From Betaproteobacteria bacterium (lineage in GTDB: Bacteria > Pseudomonadota > Gammaproteobacteria > Burkholderiales > Casimicrobiaceae): a stretch of 64,000 bases of DNA. Under the pieces are notes generated by a model, which saw nothing but the letters and a program-made list of their open reading frames with translations, ran no database searches and had not been told where the DNA came from. Position 1 is the first letter of the stretch. Each line of letters starts with the position of its first letter. Shown in pieces: positions 26,257 through 35,194 of this stretch. The stretch is taken from contig JAAFJA010000001.1 of assembly GCA_013298765.1 (NCBI GenBank), positions 248,001 to 312,000 of the forward strand, in the 5' to 3' direction. A program made the translations under genes and the position numbers.

Positions 26257-27261
26257 ATGAGTGCCGTTGCCGCCCCCTCTGTTCAACATATCGTCGACGG
26301 TCTCGCCGCCGATTTGGGTTTACTCGACCAAAAACTACGGACAACGCTCGATTCCGACGTTGTGCTGATTCGCTCAATCGCAGACTATATCGTCAATGCG
26401 GGCGGAAAAAGACTTCGACCCATTCTTGTATTTCTGAGCTTTTACGCCCAAACGAACAAGGGCTCACGCGAAAACGCTGTTTCATTAGCAACGACAGTAG
26501 AGCTCATCCACACCGCTACCCTGCTTCACGACGATGTCGTTGATGAATCAGACATGCGCCGCGGGATGCCAACGGCAAACGCGGAATTCGGCAACGCCGC
26601 AAGCGTACTGGTGGGCGATTTTCTCTACAGTCGCGCATTTCAGGTCATGGTCTCAACGGGCAGCATGCGCGTGCTCGAAATCGTGTCGGAGGCTACCAAC
26701 CGCATCGCCGAAGGCGAAGTGATGCAGCTGCTGGCGATCGGCAACCTTGAGCTCACCGAGCTTGACTACATGAATGTGATCGAGGCGAAAACGGCAAAAC
26801 TCTTCGAGGCCGCCGGCGCGTTGGGTGCGATCGCTGCGGGCGCGGATCGCGCGCGTGAAACGATGATGGCGAACTACGCAAGACGTCTGGGCGTCGCCTT
26901 CCAAATCGCGGACGACGTGCTTGACTATCGTGGCAACGCTGAGGTGCTCGGAAAGTCGCTCGGCGACGATCTGGCAGAGGGCAAACTCACCCTTCCGATC
27001 ATCCTCGCACTCAAGCGCGCGCCAGCTGCAGAGCGCGACTGGTTGCGCTCCATCATTCGCGATAACCGCGTTACTCACGAACACTCGCATCTGCCAAAAG
27101 TTCGCGCGCTGCTCGAATCATGCGGCGCACTTGACGCAAGCATGGCGATTGCAGAGAGCCATGCACACGCGGCGGCCCAGGAAATTTCCACGCTCCACGC
27201 AAGCGATGCAAAGCGCTGGATGCTGGAGCTCTGCGAATACTCGACGCAACGCAGCGTTTAG
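26257..27261 (+). CDS. ispB: Octaprenyl (polyprenyl) diphosphate synthase
   Basis: This trans-prenyltransferase makes the side chain of ubiquinone by adding isopentenyl units. The 334-residue chain has the first aspartate-rich motif in LLHDDVVDESDMRRG and the second in FQIADDVLDYRG, plus GGKRLRP at the substrate site. It is divergent from rplU-rpmA, a conserved arrangement in proteobacteria. A bidirectional terminator follows at 27414. Confidence 0.96.
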   Translation: MSAVAAPSVQHIVDGLAADLGLLDQKLRTTLDSDVVLIRSIADYIVNAGGKRLRPILVFLSFYAQTNKGSRENAVSLATTVELIHTATLLHDDVVDESDMRRGMPTANAEFGNAASVLVGDFLYSRAFQVMVSTGSMRVLEIVSEATNRIAEGEVMQLLAIGNLELTELDYMNVIEAKTAKLFEAAGALGAIAAGADRARETMMANYARRLGVAFQIADDVLDYRGNAEVLGKSLGDDLAEGKLTLPIILALKRAPAAERDWLRSIIRDNRVTHEHSHLPKVRALLESCGALDASMAIAESHAHAAAQEISTLHASDAKRWMLELCEYSTQRSV

Positions 27262-27413
27262 TCGCGAGCTTTATTGCGATCCCCGCGGCATTCAATGCCT
27301 GAATGCTGCGCCAACACTTTCGATTTCGGGTGAAACTTAGCCTCGTAGATCGCTACGCTCGAGACGTGGTGGCCAAGAGTTCGAATTCCCCAATCGCACC
27401 AAGCTCACCTAAG

Positions 27414-27439
27414 AAAAAGGCTCGCAAGCGAGCCTTTTT
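27414..27439. terminator. Bidirectional terminator between ispB and a sugar dehydrogenase gene
   Basis: A 12-bp stem AAAAAGGCTCGC/GCGAGCCTTTTT with a 2-base loop has A-runs on one side and T-runs on the other. It can stop transcripts from both flanking convergent genes. Confidence 0.88.
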
Positions 27440-27459
27440 TTTCGAACGTTACGCGCCGC

Positions 27460-28704
27460 CTAACGCATCGTCATGCGCACGATCTGTCCGCCGTCGAGCG
27501 CGGCCCACAGCGCGCCATCCGGGCCTTGAATCAAACTGCGAATCCGCAGATCAGTCGGTAACTTTACAGTCGCAACGCGGCTGAGTTTTCCAGCGCTATC
27601 GAGCGAGAGCAGATCAAGTCGACGATCACGCATGAAGGAGACCGCAAGCGAGCCGCTCCACGCGCCCCACTGCGATCCATTCAAAAACTCCACGGGCCCC
27701 ATCCCTTGGCTGCGCGCGTCGTTTTCCCAAACCGGCCGCATCGCTTGCGGGAAACGGGTGAAATCAGTCATCGGCATTGTTTTAGGGTCTCCGGCGTAGC
27801 CGCAATAGCCACTTTTCCAGCAGTCCAAGCCTGGACGATTGCGCGGGTCCCAGCCTGAATTGCCGCCGGCGACAAGCGCGTTCACTTCATCGGTGTGGTT
27901 CGGCCCATGCTCGCCGGTAAAGGCCTGGCCCGCGCCGCTTTGTCCGGCTGGGCGAAACGCGATGCCTTGAGGATTCCTGTGACCATAGGTGTAGATGCGC
28001 GCATCAAAGCCAGCCGGCGGCTTGTTATCAGGCGCGGCTTTACCTTCGCGATCCACTCGGATGACCTTGCCGCCAATTCGCTTAGGATCCTGTGGCAGCC
28101 CCGGATCGTGGTTGTCCCCGCTTGTAATCCAGAGATATCCATCAGGGCCAAAACGCAGCCGACCGCCGCTATGGGCGCCCGCGCTGCCCAAAATGCCCGC
28201 TTCTTTAAACGAGATGTCGTCCACGATATCTACGCGATCAGTCACACGCGCCCAGTCCTCACTCACACGCACGCGAATGACACGATTCGTTCGCGGTTCT
28301 TTTTTAAGGTCAGACGCGCTGAACACATACACGAAGCGCTGACCCTGGGCGAACGCGGGATCTACCGTAACGCCATGCACACCGCTTTGGCCTTGGCAGA
28401 AAAAATCCTTCGCGCTCAACACATAGTCGCGCGTATTTCCGATGAGCTTACGAACGGTTCCGTTGGCGAGCCGCACGGAGAGACCACGGCACTTTTCAGT
28501 GAAGAGCATCGCACCGCCGGGCGCGAACGCAACGTCCCACGGATCATCAAGATTGTTGACGACCGTGGATACGTCAAAGCTCGGTGCCGTCGGTGCAGCC
28601 GTTTGCGCATTGACTGCCATAGAAGAGGCAACGATGGGCAGCGCTGCGAGCGGCGCAATCGCGCTTAAAAGTCGGCGGCTCATTTGAGAGGATTTTTTGT
28701 TCAT
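27460..28704 (-). CDS. Secreted PQQ-type aldose sugar dehydrogenase
   Basis: The protein belongs to the soluble glucose/sorbosone dehydrogenase beta-propeller family. Supporting blocks are PWDVAFAPGGAMLFTEK, LGSAGAHSGGRLRFGPDGYLWITSGDN, TYGHRNPQGIAFRP and GEHGPNHTDEVN. The last two carry residues that bind PQQ and calcium in the family. I start at the ATG at 28704, which gives a signal peptide ending near AVNAQTA. An upstream ATG at 28746 and an internal one at 28683 are possible. It would oxidise aldoses in the periplasm and feed electrons to the respiratory chain. Confidence 0.88.
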   Translation of the reverse strand: MNKKSSQMSRRLLSAIAPLAALPIVASSMAVNAQTAAPTAPSFDVSTVVNNLDDPWDVAFAPGGAMLFTEKCRGLSVRLANGTVRKLIGNTRDYVLSAKDFFCQGQSGVHGVTVDPAFAQGQRFVYVFSASDLKKEPRTNRVIRVRVSEDWARVTDRVDIVDDISFKEAGILGSAGAHSGGRLRFGPDGYLWITSGDNHDPGLPQDPKRIGGKVIRVDREGKAAPDNKPPAGFDARIYTYGHRNPQGIAFRPAGQSGAGQAFTGEHGPNHTDEVNALVAGGNSGWDPRNRPGLDCWKSGYCGYAGDPKTMPMTDFTRFPQAMRPVWENDARSQGMGPVEFLNGSQWGAWSGSLAVSFMRDRRLDLLSLDSAGKLSRVATVKLPTDLRIRSLIQGPDGALWAALDGGQIVRMTMR

Positions 28705-28910
28705 TTTTGTGAGGAGGAAGTAGGTACCGTGCTCGTTCTGACTCATGAATCCGCCAGCGAGTTCATGTCAGTCGAACACAGGCCCATCGCCGCTGATCGT
28801 ATGCGTTGAGCTAGCTACAGCGCAATTTGACCAGTAACGGAGCGGCACTGCGCTCGGGAAATACCTTAGACACCCGTTAAACATCGTTCTTACCGAGCGC
28901 TTCCCAAGTT

Positions 28911-30623
28911 CTACTCACCCGTGCGTTGCGCTTCAACAATCCAACGCGCCGCCTTTTCCGCAATCATCAGAGTTGGGCTATTGGTGTTACCACTGGTAAT
29001 CGTTGGCATCACACTCGCATCAACGACGCGTAGCCCCTGCACACCGTGAACGCGAAGCTTTGCATCCACGACAGCGGCTGGATCGGTAGAACGCCCCATC
29101 TTCGCGGTACCGACTGGATGAAAGATCGTCGTTGCGATATCGCCCGCGAGTCGGGCAAGCTCCTCGTCGCTCTGAAATTTGAGGCCGGGTTTGAACTCTT
29201 GCGGCGAATACTTCGCGAGCGCGGGTTGAGCTGCAATTCGACGCGCAACGCGTAGCGAATCGGCGGCAACTTGGCGATCTGCTTCCGTGCTCAAATAGTT
29301 GGGCGCAATCGCAGGCGGGATTTTGTAATCCGCGCTCACGATATTCACGCTGCCGCGGCTCGTCGGATTCAAATTGCACACGCTTGCCGTAAACGCAGGA
29401 AAGGCGTGTAGCGGTTGGCCAAATGCGGGCAGCGAGAGTGGCTGCACATGAAACTCAATATTTGCGTGCTCGAGCTCAGGCCGCGACTTGGTGAAGATGC
29501 CCAACTGCGATGGAGCCATGCTCATCGGCCCCGTGCGCGACAACGCGTATTCCATGGCAATCGCCGCTTTGCCCCACCATGAGTTGGCAAGCGTGTTCAA
29601 AGTTTTCGCGCCACTGACTTTGAATACGGCACGAATCTGAAGATGATCTTGCAGGTTCGCACCCACCCCTTGCAATTCGCGGGTGGTTTCAATGCCCTGT
29701 TTTTCAAGCAGGAAGCGCGGGCCGATGCCCGAGAGCTGCAGAAGCTGCGGTGTACCAATGGCACCCGCCGACAGAATCAATTCCCGCGATGCGCGAACAG
29801 TGAATGTGCCCGCCTTGCCGATCAATTCAGCCCCAATGCAATGCAAGCCCCGCTCAGCAGAGCGCGCGAAACGCAATCGGCGCACCTGCGTTGAAGTCAT
29901 CACGGTGAGGTTTGGGCGCGACGCTATCGGCCGCAAAAACGCTTTGCTCGCGTTCCAACGCCAGCCCGCTTTCTGGTTCACCTCAAAATAGGCCACCCCC
30001 TCGTTGTCACCACGATTGAAGTCATCTGTTCGAGGAATCCCAGCCTCGACAGCGGCGTCGGCAAACGCGTCGAGGATGTCCCACCGAAGGCGCTGCTTTT
30101 CGATACGCCATTCGCCGTGCTTCCCATGAAACGTCTGGGCGAGACTGCCATTAGCGAGAGGTATCGAAGTTACGGAAGTATTTGATGCTTTCCCAGCACT
30201 AGAATGGCTTGAATCGTCTAAGCTGTAGTGACTTTCGTGTGCCATGAAATCAGGCAACACTTCCTGCCAGCGCCACGCTGATTCGCCCGTCGCTTCCGCC
30301 CAGGCATCGTAGTCGCGCGCCTGTCCGCGCATGTAAATCATGCCGTTAATGCTGGAGCAGCCGCCCAAAGTCTTGCCTCGCGGGTACAAGAGGCTGCGGC
30401 CATTGAGCCCCGCGTCTGGCTCAGTGCGATAGCGCCAGTCGGTACGCGGGTTATCGATGCAATAGAGATAACCGACGGGAATGTGAATCCAATGATAGTT
30501 GTCGCGTCCGCCCGCTTCGATGAGGAGCACGCGCTTTGTTGGATCAGCGCTCAAGCGATTGGCAAGCAGGCAACCCGCCGTGCCCGCACCTACGATCACA
30601 TAATCAAAAGTTGGCTCGCTCAT
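28911..30623 (-). CDS. GMC-family FAD oxidoreductase (choline dehydrogenase-like)
   Basis: The 570-residue flavoenzyme opens with the FAD-binding motif DYVIVGAGTAGCLLANRLS. The GMC signatures are GGCSSINGMIYMRGQARDYDAW near residue 80 and AGAIGTPQLLQLSGIG near residue 285. The C-terminal catalytic His/Asn region is TIFHPVGTAKMG to VDASVMPTITSGNTNSPT. A serine-rich stretch of about 30 residues (HSSAGKASNTSVTS region) looks like an insertion relative to BetA. I chose the ATG at 30623 (MSEPTFDY). It oxidises an alcohol of unknown identity. It is followed by mmsA in tandem on the same strand, suggesting one catabolic unit. Confidence 0.88.
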   Translation of the reverse strand: MSEPTFDYVIVGAGTAGCLLANRLSADPTKRVLLIEAGGRDNYHWIHIPVGYLYCIDNPRTDWRYRTEPDAGLNGRSLLYPRGKTLGGCSSINGMIYMRGQARDYDAWAEATGESAWRWQEVLPDFMAHESHYSLDDSSHSSAGKASNTSVTSIPLANGSLAQTFHGKHGEWRIEKQRLRWDILDAFADAAVEAGIPRTDDFNRGDNEGVAYFEVNQKAGWRWNASKAFLRPIASRPNLTVMTSTQVRRLRFARSAERGLHCIGAELIGKAGTFTVRASRELILSAGAIGTPQLLQLSGIGPRFLLEKQGIETTRELQGVGANLQDHLQIRAVFKVSGAKTLNTLANSWWGKAAIAMEYALSRTGPMSMAPSQLGIFTKSRPELEHANIEFHVQPLSLPAFGQPLHAFPAFTASVCNLNPTSRGSVNIVSADYKIPPAIAPNYLSTEADRQVAADSLRVARRIAAQPALAKYSPQEFKPGLKFQSDEELARLAGDIATTIFHPVGTAKMGRSTDPAAVVDAKLRVHGVQGLRVVDASVMPTITSGNTNSPTLMIAEKAARWIVEAQRTGE

Positions 30624-30675
30624 CGCTTGTCGCTCAATCAATCAATCCAGAGCCGAAACCTCGCGATGCAGCGCA

Positions 30676-32214
30676 CTATTTCGCCACGGGCATAGTGAAT
30701 TCCGCGCCCTTGCCAATTGAATCAGGCCAACGCTGCATGATGCTTTTCTGCTTTGTGTAGAAGCGAACGCCCTCTTCACCATAAGCATGCATGTCGCCGA
30801 AGAGACTGCGCTTCCAGCCGCCGAAGCCATGCCACGCCATAGGCACCGGAATTGGCACATTCACACCCACCATTCCCACCTGAATGCGGCGCGCGAATTC
30901 ACGGGCCACGTTGCCATCACTCGTAAAGCACGACACACCGTTGGCAAACTCGTGTGCGTTGACGAGTTGAACGGCCTCATCGAAAGTATTCACGCGGACA
31001 CAACAGAGAACAGGACCAAAGATTTCTTCGCGATAGATGCTCATCGTCGGCTTGACGTGGTCAAACAACGTACCGCCCAGATAAAAGCCCTGTTCATGGC
31101 CTTGCACGCTGATTGCGCGACCGTCAGCAACCAGCGTTGCGCCTTCGGCGATGCCCTTGTCGATGTAGCCTCGAATGCGCTCGCGAGCTTGTGCGGTCAC
31201 GATTGGCCCCATTTCGCTTTCGCTCGACAAGCCGCTGCCTACGCGCAGTTTCGCAACGGCGGCGGCTAATTTTGGCATCACCTTTTCAGCCGCACTACCA
31301 ACCAACACGGCCACGCTGATTGCCATGCAACGCTCACCGGCAGAGCCGTACGCCGCGCCCATCAACGCATCGACCGCCTTATCGATATCCGCATCGGGCA
31401 TCACGATCAAATGGTTTTTGGCTCCACCCAACGCCTGCACACGCTTGCCGTGACGAGCGCCGGTTTCGTAGATGTAGTTCGCAACGGGCGTGCTGCCTAC
31501 AAACGAAATCGCCTGCACATCGGGATGCACGAGCAGCGCATCAACCGCCTCCTTATCGCCCTGTACGACATTAAATACGCCTGGCGGAAAGCCTGCAGCG
31601 TGCATAAGCTCTGCAGTGAGGAGCGTGGGCGTCGGATCAATCGGCGAGGGCTTCAGTACAAACGTATTTCCGGCGGCGATCGCAACGGGAAACATCCATG
31701 CCGGCACCATCATCGGAAAGTTAAAGGGCGTGATTCCCGCGACAACGCCGAGTGGCTGCCGCATCGTCCAGTTATCGATGCCGGTCGAGACTTGCTCGGT
31801 GTAATCACCTTTAAGTAATTGCGGCATGCCGCAAGCGAACTCAATGACATCAATGGCGCGCTCAACCTCGCCTTGCGCATCGCTGAAGACTTTGCCGTGC
31901 TCAAGCGTGATTGCGCGCGCTAAGCGATCTTTGTTCTCGTTCACAAGCGCGAGAAAGCGGTTCATGAGGCGTGCGCGCTTGATCGGCGGCGTATCCGCCC
32001 AAAGCGGGAAAGTCGCCTTCGCGGCCCGAACCGCCGCATCGACATCGGCGGCAGCAGCGAGGGAAACCTGCCCGGTGACGTCGCCCGTGGCCGGATTGAA
32101 GACGGCTTGCTTGCGCGCGCTGGAGCCGGCAAAAGCTGTGCCGTTAACGTGATGCACGATGTTGGCGCCCGATTCAGCGATGGCGCGAGCCTCTTGGGTA
32201 TTGACTGAGTTCAT
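30676..32214 (-). CDS. mmsA: Methylmalonate-semialdehyde dehydrogenase (CoA-acylating)
   Basis: This aldehyde dehydrogenase of 512 residues converts methylmalonate semialdehyde to propionyl-CoA, or malonate semialdehyde to acetyl-CoA, in valine and inositol catabolism. The cysteine nucleophile is in [14 protein letters not shown] near residue 300, and the nucleotide-binding region is in [16 protein letters not shown]. Family-typical [16 protein letters not shown] is present. It is divergent from a LysR regulator that probably controls it, and is upstream of the GMC oxidoreductase gene. Confidence 0.93.
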   Translation of the reverse strand: MNSVNTQEARAIAESGANIVHHVNGTAFAGSSARKQAVFNPATGDVTGQVSLAAAADVDAAVRAAKATFPLWADTPPIKRARLMNRFLALVNENKDRLARAITLEHGKVFSDAQGEVERAIDVIEFACGMPQLLKGDYTEQVSTGIDNWTMRQPLGVVAGITPFNFPMMVPAWMFPVAIAAGNTFVLKPSPIDPTPTLLTAELMHAAGFPPGVFNVVQGDKEAVDALLVHPDVQAISFVGSTPVANYIYETGARHGKRVQALGGAKNHLIVMPDADIDKAVDALMGAAYGSAGERCMAISVAVLVGSAAEKVMPKLAAAVAKLRVGSGLSSESEMGPIVTAQARERIRGYIDKGIAEGATLVADGRAISVQGHEQGFYLGGTLFDHVKPTMSIYREEIFGPVLCCVRVNTFDEAVQLVNAHEFANGVSCFTSDGNVAREFARRIQVGMVGVNVPIPVPMAWHGFGGWKRSLFGDMHAYGEEGVRFYTKQKSIMQRWPDSIGKGAEFTMPVAK

Positions 32215-32302
32215 AACGAAACCTTATTGAGTGCCTGAAATTTACGCACTTTCAATCAAGATTTCCAATGAAATCCGCTCGACTTTGATATAAGAATCTC
32301 TT

Positions 32303-33259
32303 ATGTCTAAAGCCTTGGATAGCCGCGCGCTACGCGCCTTTGTCACTGTCGCTCGTGAGGGCAACATCTCGCGCGCTGCCGAAAAGCTTCACCTGACCCA
32401 GCCAGCGGTGAGCCTACAAATCAAGCAGCTGAGCGAAACGCTAGGGCTCAATCTCTTCACACGAATGCCGAATGGCGTGATCCTCACGCGTGACGGCGCA
32501 CAGCTGCTCGCACATGCCGAGCGCGCGCTTGATGCACAAGCCGATTTCTTACAAATGGCGGAAAGAATGCGCGGTGGCGTTCGCGGCAAACTGCGAATCG
32601 GCACCGTGCTTGATCCCGAATTCACGCGCTTAGGTGAATTTCTAAAACAGCTGGTGGCAATCGCGCCCGAAGTGTCGCCCGAGCTACGCCAAGGAATGAG
32701 CGGCGAGGTTCGCGAAGCCGTAATTCGCGGCGATCTAGACGTCGGCTATTACATCGATTCCGTGCAAGCCCGCGCGAGAGAAAAGCCTATGAACACTCTT
32801 CTGGCACATCGCGAATTGGGGAAGAATCTGTTGGCGCAGACACTTATTTCTTACACTTATCGAGTGATTGCCCCGTCAGGCTGGTCTCCACAAATTACTG
32901 GGCGAAACTGGAATGAGCTGGTTCGACTACCGTGGGTCATCACACCCGCCCACTCAGCGCATAGCCGATTGCTGAGCGATGCGCTCGCGCCGCTCGGCCT
33001 CTCGCTCAACGGCGTTGCGCAGGTCGATCAGGAAGCATCCATGTTGGCGCTCGTTCGGTCAGGCGTCGGCCTCAGTCTTGCGCGGGATTCGCTTGCAATT
33101 TCGGAGAGTCAAACGCATGGTTTGGCCATCGCAGATCGCGTTGCCTTAAATGCGGAGCTTTGCTTTATTTGCCAAGCAAAACATCGTGAGCGTGACATCG
33201 TTCGCGTGGCCTTCGAAGCGCTCGGCAGAGCATGGAAACACGGGACACAGTCGCGTTAG
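32303..33259 (+). CDS. LysR-type transcriptional regulator
   Basis: The 318-residue protein has the N-terminal winged helix-turn-helix (LRAFVTVAREGNISRAAEKLHLTQPAVS) and a periplasmic-binding-like effector domain to the end. It is divergent from mmsA, with 88 bp between starts. This shared region holds A/T-rich T-N11-A-like words suited to LysR binding. The likely target is the mmsA-GMC set, with an intermediate as inducer. That target is inferred from position only. Confidence 0.93.
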   Translation: MSKALDSRALRAFVTVAREGNISRAAEKLHLTQPAVSLQIKQLSETLGLNLFTRMPNGVILTRDGAQLLAHAERALDAQADFLQMAERMRGGVRGKLRIGTVLDPEFTRLGEFLKQLVAIAPEVSPELRQGMSGEVREAVIRGDLDVGYYIDSVQARAREKPMNTLLAHRELGKNLLAQTLISYTYRVIAPSGWSPQITGRNWNELVRLPWVITPAHSAHSRLLSDALAPLGLSLNGVAQVDQEASMLALVRSGVGLSLARDSLAISESQTHGLAIADRVALNAELCFICQAKHRERDIVRVAFEALGRAWKHGTQSR

Positions 33260-33272
33260 CGGTTCGGCCAAT

Positions 33273-33300
33273 AAAAAAGGTGCCCGAAGGCACCTTTTTT
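33273..33300. terminator. Bidirectional terminator after the LysR gene
   Basis: The 12-bp stem AAAAAAGGTGCC/GGCACCTTTTTT closes a CGAA loop. It lies between the convergent LysR gene and the metallo-hydrolase gene and works in both directions. Confidence 0.9.
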
Positions 33301-33319
33301 TTCGTCAATGATCGACGCA

Positions 33320-34291
33320 CTAGGCCACTGGCTTGAAATCGTAGCCGTTGCCAAGCTTCTCGATTTTTCCGAACGCTGGGAACGGGAAGTGGTAGCCACC
33401 CGCCATCATTTTTTCGTTCAAGATCATTTCGAACACTTTGCGGCGCGTAGCGCGTGCTGCGTCGGCATCCATATCAAACTGCACCGCCCAGTCTGGGTTA
33501 CGAGCGAAGAGTTGCGGAATGTTGGTAAGGTCAGCGACATAGGCGAACTTTTCGCCTTTGCTCTGAACCGTGAAGAGCGTGTGGCCTGGCGTGTGACCGT
33601 AGGCCGCAACACTTGCTACACCGGGCGCGAGCTCGGCACCGGGTTGGAATTGCGCGATTTGTTCGGCGGTGAGCCCATTAAACACACGACGAACCGCGCC
33701 AAACGCGCCCTTCATCGCTTCCGGCGCAGCGTTCATGCGAGCATCATCCATCCAGAACGCGAATTCAGGGGCTGGCACATGAATCTTTGCCTTCGAGAAC
33801 ACCAACTGACCGGCTTTGTTGCGGATGCCGTTGATGTGATCGCCATGGAAGTGGCTGATCACAACATCGGTGATGTCATCTGCTTTGAGCCCGGCGGCAT
33901 TCAGGTTCGCCATCAAGCGCCCAGTGGTGCCGGGGCCGTTATCAGCAAAACCGGTATCCATGAGCATGCGGCGATTGCCAGCGATCACCACGAACGCTGT
34001 AAACGGAATGTCGATGTACTCCGTTGGCAGGTTCTGTGATTTGAGCAGCGCTTGCACTTGATCGAGTGGCGCGTTTTTCACGAATTCAGCGGCGAGCGGA
34101 CGGCGCAACACGCCGTCGTTGAGCGCGATGAGCTCCATATCGCCCAACTTTTGTTTGCGAAAACCCACTTGAACTACGCTCGGCGCACCAAAGTTCGGCG
34201 CATTTTGAGCAATCAGGGGGAAGAAAGAGGTAGCTGCATACGTGGCTGCGGCGGCGCTGCCACCAATCAGCAAATCGCGACGGGTAATCAT
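33320..34291 (-). CDS. Exported MBL-fold metallo-hydrolase
   Basis: The metallo-beta-lactamase fold shows the metal motif HFHGDH in VISHFHGDHING, a second histidine in YGHTPGHTLF and a DTGFADNGPG motif. The N-terminus starting at the ATG at 34291 has RRDLLIGGSAAAATYAA, close to a twin-arginine signal, so it is probably exported folded. A longer frame to 34402 precedes this but lacks support. Family members include lactonases, so quorum-signal or ester hydrolysis is possible, but the substrate cannot be read here. Confidence 0.85.
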   Translation of the reverse strand: MITRRDLLIGGSAAAATYAATSFFPLIAQNAPNFGAPSVVQVGFRKQKLGDMELIALNDGVLRRPLAAEFVKNAPLDQVQALLKSQNLPTEYIDIPFTAFVVIAGNRRMLMDTGFADNGPGTTGRLMANLNAAGLKADDITDVVISHFHGDHINGIRNKAGQLVFSKAKIHVPAPEFAFWMDDARMNAAPEAMKGAFGAVRRVFNGLTAEQIAQFQPGAELAPGVASVAAYGHTPGHTLFTVQSKGEKFAYVADLTNIPQLFARNPDWAVQFDMDADAARATRRKVFEMILNEKMMAGGYHFPFPAFGKIEKLGNGYDFKPVA

Positions 34292-34438
34292 GGGGGTACT
34301 CCTGGGGGAAACGGGGTTATGTCTAGGACAAACCATAGGATACACGAACAATGACAATGGCGTACCAGCGAAAACGTGTATCGCGAAACACAATCCCCAC
34401 ACCGTCGCAGGGATCGACGGCGGCCTTCCCCGAGTTTT

Positions 34439-35047
34439 CTACGTCGAACTTGGCGCGAGACCGTGCATCGAGGCGTAGCGAACTAAATCAACAACGCTTG
34501 CAGCACCGAGGCGCTTTTGGACGGCAATCTTATGAGTGCTCACCGTTTTCACGCTCAACGAAAACATGGTCGCGATTTCTGTGACCGAGCGACCCGCCAC
34601 CAGATGCATGAAGATATCGTATTGGCGGTTAGACAGGGTCGTGTGCGGTTCCGTCTCTTGCATGCGGGCGCGCGACGGGGCCGGGCGGCGCAGAACATCG
34701 CGCACCACCTTGAGTACTTCCATCGGCTGCGTTTCTTTGGTGAGATAGGCGGCTGCACCGAGCGCGAGAGAACGCTCCTTATGAGAAGCCGGGTCATACG
34801 AAGAGACGATCACCACGCGAAGTCCGGGTTGTTCGTCCAAGACGCGCGAAAGCAGCCATAACCCACTACGGCCTGGCATCGATAAATCAAGCATGAGCAC
34901 ATCGAGTTTGTGCTTACGAAGCATTTCAATCGTGTTAACGCTGTCCACCGCTTCGGCCACGATCGAGAAACTTTCGTCCCCAGACAAAATGCCACGAAGT
35001 CCCGCCCGCACGATGGGATGGTCATCGGCGATACCGATTCTGATCAC
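34439..35047 (-). CDS. NarL/FixJ-family response regulator
   Basis: I start this at a GTG at 35047, where AAGGA lies seven bases upstream and the protein begins MIRIGIADDHPIVRAG. The receiver domain has phospho-acceptor Asp54 in LMLDLSMPG and the lysine in AYLTKE. A LuxR-type helix-turn-helix follows at about residues 140-200 (LSNRQYDIFMHLVAGRSVTEIATMF). It lies next to a large hybrid kinase on the same strand. The kinase is the likely partner, though the phosphorelay order is not certain. Confidence 0.92.
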   Translation of the reverse strand: MIRIGIADDHPIVRAGLRGILSGDESFSIVAEAVDSVNTIEMLRKHKLDVLMLDLSMPGRSGLWLLSRVLDEQPGLRVVIVSSYDPASHKERSLALGAAAYLTKETQPMEVLKVVRDVLRRPAPSRARMQETEPHTTLSNRQYDIFMHLVAGRSVTEIATMFSLSVKTVSTHKIAVQKRLGAASVVDLVRYASMHGLAPSST

Positions 35048-35194
35048 TATTATTCCTTCCACAAGTAGCGTCTTATGCGCTCTTCCACCCCGAACCACCG
35101 GGAATTTTGCCCTGCGAGACAAACGATTGCATCGATTAACAGCGAGTTTACGCTAAATCCGGATTACTCTGAAGCCGATTGAGCTCGGCCGTGC

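Noticed and set aside
27372-27402. TTCGAATTCCCC...CACCA after ispB, resembling a tRNA T-loop and CCA end
   Set aside because: The T-stem and acceptor bases do not pair and no 5' half is found within 100 bp. At best it is a very decayed remnant.
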